Part shown: in pieces, positions 45,622-53,697 of the stretch | How the letters are laid out: the number at the start of each line of letters is the position of its first letter | Position numbering within the stretch: position 1 is the first letter of the stretch | Assembly: GCA_019638255.1 (NCBI GenBank) | Contig: JAHBUD010000001.1 | Coordinates: 1,674,001-1,738,000, forward strand | Source of the DNA: Cyclobacteriaceae bacterium | GTDB taxonomy: Bacteria; Bacteroidota; Bacteroidia; Cytophagales; Cyclobacteriaceae | Direction: 5' to 3' | DNA: 64,000 nucleotides | Position numbers and translations under genes: made by a program | The notes under the pieces: generated by a model | The model's database searches: none | Told to the model about the DNA's origin: nothing | Seen by the model: the letters and a program-made list of their open reading frames with translations, nothing else

Positions 45622-46602
45622 TCAATCTTTGTACATAACTTGCTTTACTGCCTTAACCGCTCGTTCTATATTAGGTAAAATAGCCTGGATCAACGTTGGT
45701 GCGTAGGGTAAGGGCGCGTCAGCGTTGGTAATGCGGTGAATGGGCGCATCCAGGTAATCGAAGGCGTGTTTTTGTACATGGTAGGCAATTTCTGTTGAGA
45801 TAGAAGCCAATGGCCATGCTTCTTCAACAATCACCAACCGGTTTGTTTTCTTTACCGATTCCACAATCGTTGCATAATCGATAGGGCGTACACTGCGCAA
45901 GTCAATCACCTCAGCAGAAATGCCTTCTTTCTCAAGTTCAGCAGCGGCTGCGAGTGCTATTTTCATCATCTTTCCAAAAGAAACTAATGTAACATCAGTT
46001 CCTGCGCGTTTAATGTCGGCTTGTCCGATGGGTATCAGGTATTCTTCCTGGGGTACTTCACCCTTATCGCCATACATCAACTCCGATTCCATAAAAATTA
46101 CCGGATCATTATCACGGATGGATGACTTGAGCAAACCTTTAGCATCGTATGGTGTAAACGGTACAACAACTTTTAACCCAGGACAGTTGGCATACCAATT
46201 TTCGAAATTCTGTGAGTGTTGAGCACCCAATTGACCGGCATTACCGGTAGCCCCTCTGAAAACGATAGGAACATGGTATTGACCGCCCGACATGGAATAC
46301 ATTTTGGCGGCTGCGTTAATAATCTGATCGATTGCTACCAGCGAGAAGTTAAACGTCATGAACTCAACAATAGGGCGTAAACCGTTCATCGCGGCACCCA
46401 CGCCTAATCCTGTGAAGCCTAATTCGGCAATAGGCGTATCAAGAACACGTTCCGGGCCGAATTCGTCAAGCATGCCTTGACTCACCTTATAGGCGCCATT
46501 GTATTCGGCCACTTCTTCGCCCATCAGGAATACGCTGGGATCCCTGCGCATTTCTTCACTCATGGCTTCACGTAAGGCTTCACGGTACTGTATCTCTCGC
46601 AT
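45622..46602 (-). CDS. pdhB: Pyruvate dehydrogenase E1 component, beta subunit
   Basis: A 326-residue subunit of the thiamine diphosphate-dependent E1 of pyruvate dehydrogenase (alpha2beta2 type). It has FLMGEEVAEYNGAYKVSQGM, RVLDTPIAELGFTGLGVGAAM, AAKMYSMSGGQYHVPIVFRG and QHSQNFENWYANCPGLKVV as in the PdhB/BkdB family. Pyruvate specificity is inferred, since a branched-chain enzyme would look similar. The alpha-subunit gene is not next to it in this window. The 114-bp gap to the upstream lipoprotein gene holds that gene's terminator, so pdhB probably has its own promoter. Confidence 0.9.
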   Translation of the reverse strand: MREIQYREALREAMSEEMRRDPSVFLMGEEVAEYNGAYKVSQGMLDEFGPERVLDTPIAELGFTGLGVGAAMNGLRPIVEFMTFNFSLVAIDQIINAAAKMYSMSGGQYHVPIVFRGATGNAGQLGAQHSQNFENWYANCPGLKVVVPFTPYDAKGLLKSSIRDNDPVIFMESELMYGDKGEVPQEEYLIPIGQADIKRAGTDVTLVSFGKMMKIALAAAAELEKEGISAEVIDLRSVRPIDYATIVESVKKTNRLVIVEEAWPLASISTEIAYHVQKHAFDYLDAPIHRITNADAPLPYAPTLIQAILPNIERAVKAVKQVMYKD

Positions 46603-46662
46603 AGTTTATGGGCTTTTAAAGGAGGTTGTAAAAATAGTGCCTGACGGGGGATTGGCAAAATA

Positions 46663-46694
46663 AAAACACCCTGACGAGGCCGCCAGGGTGTTTT
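46663..46694. terminator. Terminator downstream of the OmpA/TPR lipoprotein gene
   Basis: AAAACACCCTG at 46663-46673 pairs perfectly with CAGGGTGTTTT at 46684-46694 around a 10-base loop. It lies 22 bp after the stop of the minus-strand gene at 46717. Confidence 0.85.
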
Positions 46695-46716
46695 AAATCC
46701 AATGATTTTATTAGAA

Positions 46717-48495
46717 TCAGCGAAGGGCGTTTCTGAAAGTTTCAGAAGTAGCCCACTTGCTGAACTCAAGGTCAGTCAAGGCAGCTGATTTCAGATCAGG
46801 GTTAATTTTAACAGCATTAGTCAGGTTGCTAACTACACCATCGGCATTGCCTAAACGGGCAGAGGCAACAGCAGCACCGTAGTAAGCATGTGCATGGTTG
46901 CTGTTTAAACGCGATGCTTCAGCAAATGAAGTCAGTGCATTTTGGTAGTCTTTGTTGAGCACTTGAGCCAATCCTTTGTTAAATAGGTTATCAGCAGTAG
47001 CAGTTGCGCTGGAAGAAGCACTTACCGCCTCGCTATAACGAGCTGTAACGATAGCAGCAGAAGCTTTCACTCCGTTTACACCGGCAGCATTATCACCGCG
47101 AAGACCGCCACTAAGAGCTTTGTTGGCGCTGTTGTAGGCGGCATAAGCGTTGTCTTTCAGCATAGATACAGAAGCAAGGTTAGCATTTACTTCAGGTGCA
47201 TTTGTATTGATACGGGCAGCAAGGTCAAGTTGAGCCTGAGCTTTATCAACCAATGAGGAAGCATTGGAAGGGTTTTCAATTGCCTGGGCAATGTAAACCG
47301 CAGCTAAGTTGTTATGTGCATTCCAGTTGGTACCTTTCTTGGTAGCAGCTTCGTAAATGGCGGCTTTCTCTTCCAATGAAGGAGTTAAAGTAGCTGAGTA
47401 CATCAATTCTTCGAAAGAAAGTGCATCAGCGCCAGCCTGGTTGGTAGTGATTTGCTTGGCTAATACTGAAATCTCAGCGTCAGTTTTCTTGTCTTTGATA
47501 GTAAGGATTTCAGTTTTTGCAGTTCTTAATTTAGGATAAACATCCTTAAATACTTTTTTGTATGTTCTCAATCTTGCCATTTGCTTTTCCTGACTTTCGA
47601 AAGTACCGCCACCGTTGATGATGTTAAGGTATTCAGCTTTCTCTTCAGAAGAGATGCCATCGTAAGCAGAAAGAGCAGTACGGAATTCAGCCCAATCGCG
47701 AACTACGGGCTTAAGGATGAACTGAATATCTTTAGCCATATCTTTATAATCGTATTTCTTCATCTGATCGCGGTAGTATTTTTCAATAGCCTTGGCCCGA
47801 TCAGGAGAAAGTTTGCTATTAACACGTTCAGCACCTTCAGGTGAGTGGGTACCGGTGATGGTTACAGTCTTAGTTACGTTTTTAGAAGCAATGAAGGCAT
47901 CAAGTTGCTTTCCTTTGTCACTTCTGATTTCAGAAGAACGAAGCACAGAACGGCCTTGTTCGAATATGAAATCAGGAATAACAACAGGGATAATTTCTTC
48001 CTGATTGTTGTAGCCATGGTCGGCATACGAAGCATAAGCAACTGGAATAACCAATTTTGAAGTTGTGATCACACCAACGGCTACATCTAAGCGAGGGCTT
48101 GCCTTTGATTTTGTGCCTTTGGAAGCAACACCTTCAACCTGAAGAGTGCCTGATTTCATAGCAGGTGAATATGGGAAATCAAATTTCTTGGTAACCCTAG
48201 GTTGTTCGGTTGCACTGTTCGGATAATCTTCAGCCTTAAATTCGATAGGATTAAGCGCTGTTTCCTGATCACCATACTTGTAGAAAGTATTAACGGTGTA
48301 AACAGTACCCTTTTTCAACATTTTTACTGGTAAGTTAGCGGCCATGTCAAAATCAACAGTGTCCTTATGTACTTCCAACGGATTGGGGGTAACAGTAAGT
48401 TGCTGCTCTTTTGACATTTTAACCATCTGGGGGAGGGTACACCCAGCAAGGCTAAGGGCGCCTACAATCAGGAATGCGTAAACTAATTTTCTCAT
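46717..48495 (-). CDS. Lipoprotein with OmpA-like and TPR domains
   Basis: About 592 residues from the ATG at 48495, chosen because it yields the lipoprotein signal MRKLVYAFLIVGALSLAGC; a start at 48531 would put 12 residues before it. After a beta-rich N-terminal region, VVIPDFIFEQGRSVLRSSEI, TITGTHSPEGAERVN and LSPDRAKAIEKYY form an OmpA-like region (about 190-260). From about 370 come Ala-rich TPR-like repeats ending in LRLNSNHAHAYYGAAV-like units. The layout suggests peptidoglycan contact with a scaffold for partner proteins. Role unknown. A promoter is at 48529-48559. Confidence 0.78.
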   Translation of the reverse strand: MRKLVYAFLIVGALSLAGCTLPQMVKMSKEQQLTVTPNPLEVHKDTVDFDMAANLPVKMLKKGTVYTVNTFYKYGDQETALNPIEFKAEDYPNSATEQPRVTKKFDFPYSPAMKSGTLQVEGVASKGTKSKASPRLDVAVGVITTSKLVIPVAYASYADHGYNNQEEIIPVVIPDFIFEQGRSVLRSSEIRSDKGKQLDAFIASKNVTKTVTITGTHSPEGAERVNSKLSPDRAKAIEKYYRDQMKKYDYKDMAKDIQFILKPVVRDWAEFRTALSAYDGISSEEKAEYLNIINGGGTFESQEKQMARLRTYKKVFKDVYPKLRTAKTEILTIKDKKTDAEISVLAKQITTNQAGADALSFEELMYSATLTPSLEEKAAIYEAATKKGTNWNAHNNLAAVYIAQAIENPSNASSLVDKAQAQLDLAARINTNAPEVNANLASVSMLKDNAYAAYNSANKALSGGLRGDNAAGVNGVKASAAIVTARYSEAVSASSSATATADNLFNKGLAQVLNKDYQNALTSFAEASRLNSNHAHAYYGAAVASARLGNADGVVSNLTNAVKINPDLKSAALTDLEFSKWATSETFRNALR

Positions 48496-48528
48496 TGGAT
48501 TTGTAATTTGGTTGTCTTTAGCGAGTGG

Positions 48529-48559
48529 CAAATGTAGTTCGATAAGGTTTTTTTTGCAA
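48529..48559 (-). promoter_or_regulatory. Promoter for the OmpA/TPR lipoprotein gene
   Basis: On the minus strand TTG (complement of 48557-48559), a 20-bp spacer and TACATTTG (complement of 48529-48536), an exact TAnnTTTG match, 34-41 bp upstream of the ATG at 48495. Confidence 0.6.
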
Positions 48560-48587
48560 TTATAGTCAAAAAATAAAGATTTCGGCC

Positions 48588-48618
48588 TTCGGTAAAGGAT
48601 TGAAGGATTCTATATTTG
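48588..48618 (+). promoter_or_regulatory. Probable promoter for the PspC gene
   Basis: TTCG at 48588-48591, a 19-bp spacer, then TATATTTG at 48611-48618. The -7 box is exact and the -33 box has one mismatch. It is divergent from the lipoprotein promoter 30 bp away. A 7-codon reading frame (ATG at 48659) overlaps the PspC start in another frame. Confidence 0.45.
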
Positions 48619-48674
48619 TATTTGTGTTCAATGAGTCGTTAAACGAACAATAATCCGGATGAAAGCCAAATTTT

Positions 48675-48902
48675 ATGGGTAATATGGTCGATAGACTTCA
48701 GTTATTTTTGGAAGATTACACCTTTGGCGTGTGCGCCCGGTTGGGTGAAAAATTTGGTGTAGCCACCTCTGCCATCCGGTTATTTTTCATTTATGCTTCC
48801 TTTATTACGTTCGGCTCACCCGTAATTATCTACCTGGCATTGGCCTTTATTATGAATCTCCGGAAGTCGCTCCGGAAAAGAAGTCCTATTTGGGATTTTT
48901 GA
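48675..48902 (+). CDS. PspC domain protein
   Basis: A 75-residue protein with one membrane helix and the PspC start: FGVCARLGEKFGVATSAIRL, then LFFIYASFITFGSPVIIYLALAF. PspC proteins sense envelope stress in the phage-shock system, but many Bacteroidota carry lone copies. No pspA-like gene is adjacent. It ends 17 bp inside the convergent glycosyltransferase gene. Confidence 0.85.
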   Translation: MGNMVDRLQLFLEDYTFGVCARLGEKFGVATSAIRLFFIYASFITFGSPVIIYLALAFIMNLRKSLRKRSPIWDF

Positions 48903-49902
48903 TTTCTACAGATTTTTTACCTCGAATGTAGTAGTCAATGACTATCAATCCTTGGTAGATGTTCCGATAGCTATGCGGGTAAACAGCCCTTAGTTGTGCA
49001 CGCTCTCGCTGTGTATTTTTGACTGATTTAATGAAGTCAATCAAAGCCTTGTTTACGGCAAGCCCATCTCTTCCGTGACCTTCGATAATAAATTTAAAGG
49101 CCGCTAATAGATCAAGTAGAATGCGCAATGGCAATTTGTACCATAATTGGGCTGATGGAAGGTGCTTATAGATCAGGCTAAGGCCATTTCTGAAGTTGTA
49201 ATATGTCTTTCGAGGATTTGACCGGCTGAGCGTACCCGCTCCAACATGGTAAATCGTGCTGGTGCCACAGTAATAGACCAATTTTCCCATGCGATGTATT
49301 TTCCAGCACAAGTCAATTTCTTCCATATGCGCGAAGAATGATTCGTCAAATCCACCCAGCTTGTGGAAAATTTCGCTGCGAATGGCCAGGCAGGCTCCTG
49401 AGGCCCAGAATACTTCCCGTGTATCGTTGTATTGCCCATGATCTTGTTCGGTAAAATTGAAAATCCGCCCTCTGCAAAACGGATACCCATAGGAGTCAAT
49501 GAACCCGCCACCAGCACCCGCATATTCGAAGTGATCCTTCGCATGGCACGATAGGATTTTGGGCTGAACCGCAGCAACCTCTGGATTCTTATCCAAAATG
49601 TTTAGGAGCGGATCAAGCCAACCTTCAGTCACTTCAATGTCGGTGTTCAGAAGTACATAGTATGGGGTATTGATTTTTTTCAGGGCTACATTGTATCCGC
49701 CACAAAACCCGTAGTTCTTGTCCAGTTGGATTACGCTAACAGTTGGAAAGCCCGCATGAAGCAATGACAAGGATTGATCGGTAGACCCGTTATCAACCAC
49801 GATGATGTCAGCATTTTTGGTGTGTTCAACAACGAAGGGAAGAAACTGCCTAAGTAGTTTTTCACCATTATAGTTTAATATGACAACCGATACCGTATTC
49901 AA
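48886..49902 (-). CDS. Family 2 glycosyltransferase (rhamnosyltransferase-like)
   Basis: A 338-residue GT-A protein. It starts VSVVILNYNGEKLLRQFLPF, with DIIVVDNGSTDQSL for nucleotide binding, LLNTDIEVTEGWL carrying the DxD-like NTD, and FFAHMEEIDLCWKIHRMGKL as the acceptor-side EEIDL motif. WbbL-type rhamnosyltransferases look like this, but the sugar is not certain. The C-terminus has a hydrophobic helix (LRILLDLLAAFKFII). It is last in the hisS-hutH-CHU_C-ybaB run, 9 bp after ybaB. Confidence 0.88.
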   Translation of the reverse strand: MNTVSVVILNYNGEKLLRQFLPFVVEHTKNADIIVVDNGSTDQSLSLLHAGFPTVSVIQLDKNYGFCGGYNVALKKINTPYYVLLNTDIEVTEGWLDPLLNILDKNPEVAAVQPKILSCHAKDHFEYAGAGGGFIDSYGYPFCRGRIFNFTEQDHGQYNDTREVFWASGACLAIRSEIFHKLGGFDESFFAHMEEIDLCWKIHRMGKLVYYCGTSTIYHVGAGTLSRSNPRKTYYNFRNGLSLIYKHLPSAQLWYKLPLRILLDLLAAFKFIIEGHGRDGLAVNKALIDFIKSVKNTQRERAQLRAVYPHSYRNIYQGLIVIDYYIRGKKSVEIKNPK

Positions 49903-49911
49903 AACCCAACG

Positions 49912-50247
49912 TTAACCCATCATTCCGCTTAAGTCCATGCCGGGAATATTGGGTAAAAGACCCTCCGTACTTTTTCTGAGCTCTTCTTTTGCCAGCACGT
50001 CCGCGTCTTCAGAGGCCAGGTTTACAGCTGCAACCACCAGATCCTGAAGAATGATTTTATCATCGGCTTTCAATAGAGTCGGGTCGATATCGATTGAAAG
50101 CAGTTTACGCTTTCCATTTACAGTAGCCTTTACCATTCCCCCGCCTGATTCACCATGCGCGGTGATTTTATCTAAGTTTTCCTGTGCTTCCTTCATACGG
50201 GCCTGAACCTCTTTCATTTTGCCCATCATTTTCATCATATCAAACAT
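49912..50247 (-). CDS. YbaB/EbfC family nucleoid-associated protein
   Basis: A 111-residue DNA-binding protein. It has a Met-rich start (MFDMMKMMGKMKEVQARMKE), an N-terminal helix, the core strands GGGMVKATVNGKRKLLSIDI and a C-terminal helical region. YbaB proteins coat DNA as dimers and often sit beside recR; here recR is absent. The gene is 54 bp downstream of the CHU_C gene and 9 bp upstream of the glycosyltransferase. Confidence 0.92.
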   Translation of the reverse strand: MFDMMKMMGKMKEVQARMKEAQENLDKITAHGESGGGMVKATVNGKRKLLSIDIDPTLLKADDKIILQDLVVAAVNLASEDADVLAKEELRKSTEGLLPNIPGMDLSGMMG

Positions 50248-50301
50248 AACCCATCATTTAAGTTTGTAAAACAGAATTAAAACGCAATCTAATACTTTGG
50301 G

Positions 50302-52203
50302 TTATCTCTTGCGAAGAAGAACCACGGACCCGCTACGGGTAAAGGAATTACCCGAGAAATCGGTTAACCGAGCCACAAAAGCATAGGTGCCTTCAGGCTG
50401 ATCTTTGCCTCTATACGTGCCATCCCAACCTGCATCAATGCTGTTGGATGTAAAAAGCAGCTCGCCCCATCGATTGAAAATTTGCATTTCAAAAGAGGCT
50501 ATGTATTGTCCGAAGACTTTAAAGATTTCATTTTCTACTGGTCCCTGCCGATCGGGAGTAAAGGCAGTGGGATAAAATATATTAGCTTCTTTCACCAACT
50601 CCAGTTCATTGGAAATTGCCACGTCTAGCCCTGCCTGATTGGGTGTTGCCAACACGATGTACCGAAATACCTGTTCGGTAGGATTAACGTCCGTATCGAT
50701 GAATGAGAATATAGCAGGACCAAAATTGATGATTTGCAAAAGCTGACCGGTTGCATTGTATTTCTCCAGTACATATTGATTAACACCATTCGCCCAACCG
50801 GTGTATTCGCTCCAGGTCAGGGATGAATAGTTCTCGGAGGTAATAGTTCCGTTCAGGCGGATCGGGCAGGCTTCAATTCCAACAAGTGCGATATTATCGC
50901 ACAAATCTTCATAATTAATCTGGTAGCAGTATTCACCTTCGGTGGTATAGGTGTTATCAAAATACTGGGTGGTGGTGCTTTTGGCAAAGAGTTGCAAAGG
51001 GTCAGTTCCGGTTTTACGGAAGATGTTGTATTCAACTGCCTGAAAGGCTGGATCCTGAAGCCAGGTTAATTCCACTCCAGTTGTATTAACCTGTGCACTG
51101 ATGTTATTGACGCTGGTTGGTATATCACTTGAGAAGGCCGTTTCGCATTGTACCAGTGAAACGCTGCTGCTGCCATTGGCATAATTCGAAGTTAGCTGAT
51201 AACAATACGTGGTTTTGCAAACAACATTGTTATCCATAAACGATGCGGAGGCAGTAGTACCCAATGGTACACCATCGCGCGAAATACTGAAGTTGGTTAT
51301 GCCGGTAACATTAGTAACCCAGCTTAAAGCATTTTGATTGTTTTGTGCTGCCACATCAAAATTGGTACTGCAGATTGTACTGGAGTATACTGTAGTATTA
51401 TTGCAGGGATCAAAAGCGCCCAGCCGGAAGCAATAGTAATTATCTTCTGGTCGAAGGTTATTTACAACAGCCGTTGAAGTGTTGTACAACGTTTGTGCGA
51501 GTTGAAACGCAGTGTTGTTGTTGGTAGCAATTTCAAGTCGGTAAAGAATGTTTGGGAGCGTGGCTAAGGAAAGGTTAACCGATGTTGATGTGTTGACTGC
51601 AACCTGACTGATGGCTGGTGCAGGCAAAACGGTAAGTGCTTCTACCGGTAAAGTATTGGCACCACAGTTATCATCTGCATCAACATCTTTTCCCCGTACG
51701 GAAATGGTTTTGTTACCGGGTGAACCAAAGGCATGAACGCTGGTGGCATTGGAACCTCGCGGTACTTGTACTTCAGGGCTTCCATCATTGAAATTGATGA
51801 AGTATGAATCATAAAAAGTATCGGTTACCCGCACATGTACCTGGTTACCGCTGCAGGTATAAATTTCGAAAGTGGGTGGTGTGTTTGGGGTTACCGTGAT
51901 TTGTATTTGGTCAAAGCCAATGCCTTGGTAAAGTATCTGCAAAGTATAGGTACCGGGTTGCGTATAGGTGTGTGTGAATACGTTTTGCTCCGGCATGGTT
52001 CCATCACCCCAGTTCATATCGCAAGGGTTTAATCCGGTGCATTGATTGATTGTCAAAAGATTGGTGTCGAGAATGGTAACGGTAAGTGGCGCACACCCTT
52101 TTCTTTCATCAACCATAAAGCGTCCCAACTGACTAACAAATTGGGCATGCGCCAAAAGGGAGTTTAGAATGATGAAAAGGCCTGCTACCAGTCGGGTAAT
52201 CAT
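50302..52203 (-). CDS. PKD-domain surface protein with gliding-type C-terminal (CHU_C) domain
   Basis: A 633-residue protein with a signal peptide (LVAGLFIILNSLLAHA), an N-terminal PKD domain (DMNWGDGTMPEQNVFTHTYT), repeated fibronectin-like regions, and a C-terminal gliding motility-associated domain with IFYPTAFTPDRQGPVENEIF, FEMQIFNRWGELLFTS and GWDGTYRGKDQPEGTYAFVA. This C-terminal domain is a T9SS type B secretion signal in Bacteroidota. No catalytic site is seen, so it is probably an adhesin or cell-surface scaffold. Its start overlaps the hutH stop by 4 bp (ATGA). Confidence 0.9.
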   Translation of the reverse strand: MITRLVAGLFIILNSLLAHAQFVSQLGRFMVDERKGCAPLTVTILDTNLLTINQCTGLNPCDMNWGDGTMPEQNVFTHTYTQPGTYTLQILYQGIGFDQIQITVTPNTPPTFEIYTCSGNQVHVRVTDTFYDSYFINFNDGSPEVQVPRGSNATSVHAFGSPGNKTISVRGKDVDADDNCGANTLPVEALTVLPAPAISQVAVNTSTSVNLSLATLPNILYRLEIATNNNTAFQLAQTLYNTSTAVVNNLRPEDNYYCFRLGAFDPCNNTTVYSSTICSTNFDVAAQNNQNALSWVTNVTGITNFSISRDGVPLGTTASASFMDNNVVCKTTYCYQLTSNYANGSSSVSLVQCETAFSSDIPTSVNNISAQVNTTGVELTWLQDPAFQAVEYNIFRKTGTDPLQLFAKSTTTQYFDNTYTTEGEYCYQINYEDLCDNIALVGIEACPIRLNGTITSENYSSLTWSEYTGWANGVNQYVLEKYNATGQLLQIINFGPAIFSFIDTDVNPTEQVFRYIVLATPNQAGLDVAISNELELVKEANIFYPTAFTPDRQGPVENEIFKVFGQYIASFEMQIFNRWGELLFTSNSIDAGWDGTYRGKDQPEGTYAFVARLTDFSGNSFTRSGSVVLLRKR

Positions 52204-53693
52204 GCAATATCGAGTTCGCGAATGAATCGTTCAGCTTTTACAAGATCATGATGTAATACACGGTCTTCCTGTACAAACGGAACATCGTATCGAAAATTAT
52301 CCACCAGCTTTTCAAGTTGAGGGGATGTTTTAGCCGGCTTTCTGAAATGAAGTGCCTGGGCTGCTGTGGTCAATTCAATGGCAAGGATGGAGTATAGGTT
52401 ATTCACCACCCGATAGACTTTGGTGGCAGCGTTGGCGCCCATGCTCACGTGGTCTTCCTGTCCGTTGGAAGAAACAATGGAATCCACTGAAGCGGGTGTG
52501 CAAAGTTGCTTGTTCTGACTAACCAAGGAGGCGGCCGTATATTGTGGTATCATCATTCCGGAGTTAATACCCGGATTCGCCACCAGGTAATTCGGCAAGT
52601 CGCGCGAGCCGGAAATAAGCTGATAGGTTCTGCGTTCCGAAATGTTGCCTAGCTCCGCCAAAGCAATAGCCAGATAGTCAAGCGACAACGCCAGGGGCTG
52701 CCCATGGAAATTACCACCCGAAATGATGGCATCATCTTCCGGAAAAATATTTGGGTTATCCGTTACACTGTTTACTTCAGTAAGGATAACTTCAGTAATA
52801 TGGTCAATGGCATTCATGCTGGCGCCATGTACCTGCGGAATGCACCGGAATGAATATGGATCTTGAACATGTTTTTTTTGCTGCGCAATCAATTCACTGC
52901 CTTGAAGCATCGATACGATTTCAGCCGCCACTTTTACCTGGCCTTTTTGTGGACGAATGCGATGAACATGGGGTAGGAATGGCTCAATACGCCCATCGAA
53001 AGCATCAAGCGAGAGTGCACCGATCAGGTTTGCAAGTTTTATCAGTCGATGCGCATGCACGGTGCACCATACGCCATAGGCATTCATAAATTGTGTGCCG
53101 TTCAATAGGGCAAGTCCTTCTTTGGCTTGAAAATGAACGGGCTCCCATTTCATTTTTTCATTGATTTGTTTTCCTGTGAAGAGCTTCCCCTCATAATGCA
53201 CTTCACCTTGCCCGATGAGTGTTAATGCCAGGTGAGCCAATGGAGCAAGATCGCCTGAAGCACCGAGTGAACCCATCTCATAAATGATCGGGTAAACCTT
53301 ATGGTTAAAATAATCGGCCAATCGCTGTACCGTTTGTACCTGAACACCGGAGTAACCGTAGGCCAGCGATTGTACTTTCAGGAAAAGCATAAGTCGAACA
53401 ATTTCATCCGGAATTTCGGGACCTGTTCCGCAAGCATGCGATTTCACCAGGTTTTCCTGAAGTTTTTCAAGTTGATCAGGAGCAATGTAGGTGTTATACA
53501 ATGAGCCAAAGCCTGTATTGATTCCGTAAATGGGATGGCTGGCACGTTTTAGTTTTTCATTCAGGTAATCACGACAGCGATTAACGTTGCTTTTTGCTTC
53601 GTCTGACAGTTGAATTTCAATTTCATGAAAAACCACTTGACGTAAATCGTCAAGGGTTAGTTCCTGGGAAGAAATGAAATGTTTTGTTTTCAC
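52200..53693 (-). CDS. hutH: Histidine ammonia-lyase (aromatic amino acid lyase family)
   Basis: A 497-residue enzyme of the MIO-dependent lyase family. The MIO prosthetic group forms from ASG at 145-147 in GSLGASGDLAPLAH. PIYGINTGFG holds the catalytic Tyr at 56. The selectivity pair in LVKSHACG (S85-H86) is the Ser-His combination typical of histidine rather than tyrosine or phenylalanine lyases. The start is GTG, 4 bp after the hisS stop. No hutU, hutI or hutG is in the window, so the rest of histidine breakdown is elsewhere or the enzyme acts alone. The downstream surface protein overlaps it by 4 bp. Confidence 0.9.
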   Translation of the reverse strand: MKTKHFISSQELTLDDLRQVVFHEIEIQLSDEAKSNVNRCRDYLNEKLKRASHPIYGINTGFGSLYNTYIAPDQLEKLQENLVKSHACGTGPEIPDEIVRLMLFLKVQSLAYGYSGVQVQTVQRLADYFNHKVYPIIYEMGSLGASGDLAPLAHLALTLIGQGEVHYEGKLFTGKQINEKMKWEPVHFQAKEGLALLNGTQFMNAYGVWCTVHAHRLIKLANLIGALSLDAFDGRIEPFLPHVHRIRPQKGQVKVAAEIVSMLQGSELIAQQKKHVQDPYSFRCIPQVHGASMNAIDHITEVILTEVNSVTDNPNIFPEDDAIISGGNFHGQPLALSLDYLAIALAELGNISERRTYQLISGSRDLPNYLVANPGINSGMMIPQYTAASLVSQNKQLCTPASVDSIVSSNGQEDHVSMGANAATKVYRVVNNLYSILAIELTTAAQALHFRKPAKTSPQLEKLVDNFRYDVPFVQEDRVLHHDLVKAERFIRELDIA

Positions 53694-53697
53694 AAGT

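Noticed and set aside
48659..48682. Seven-codon frame (ATG to TAA) overlapping the PspC start
   Set aside because: Too short to support as a leader peptide without conservation or expression data.
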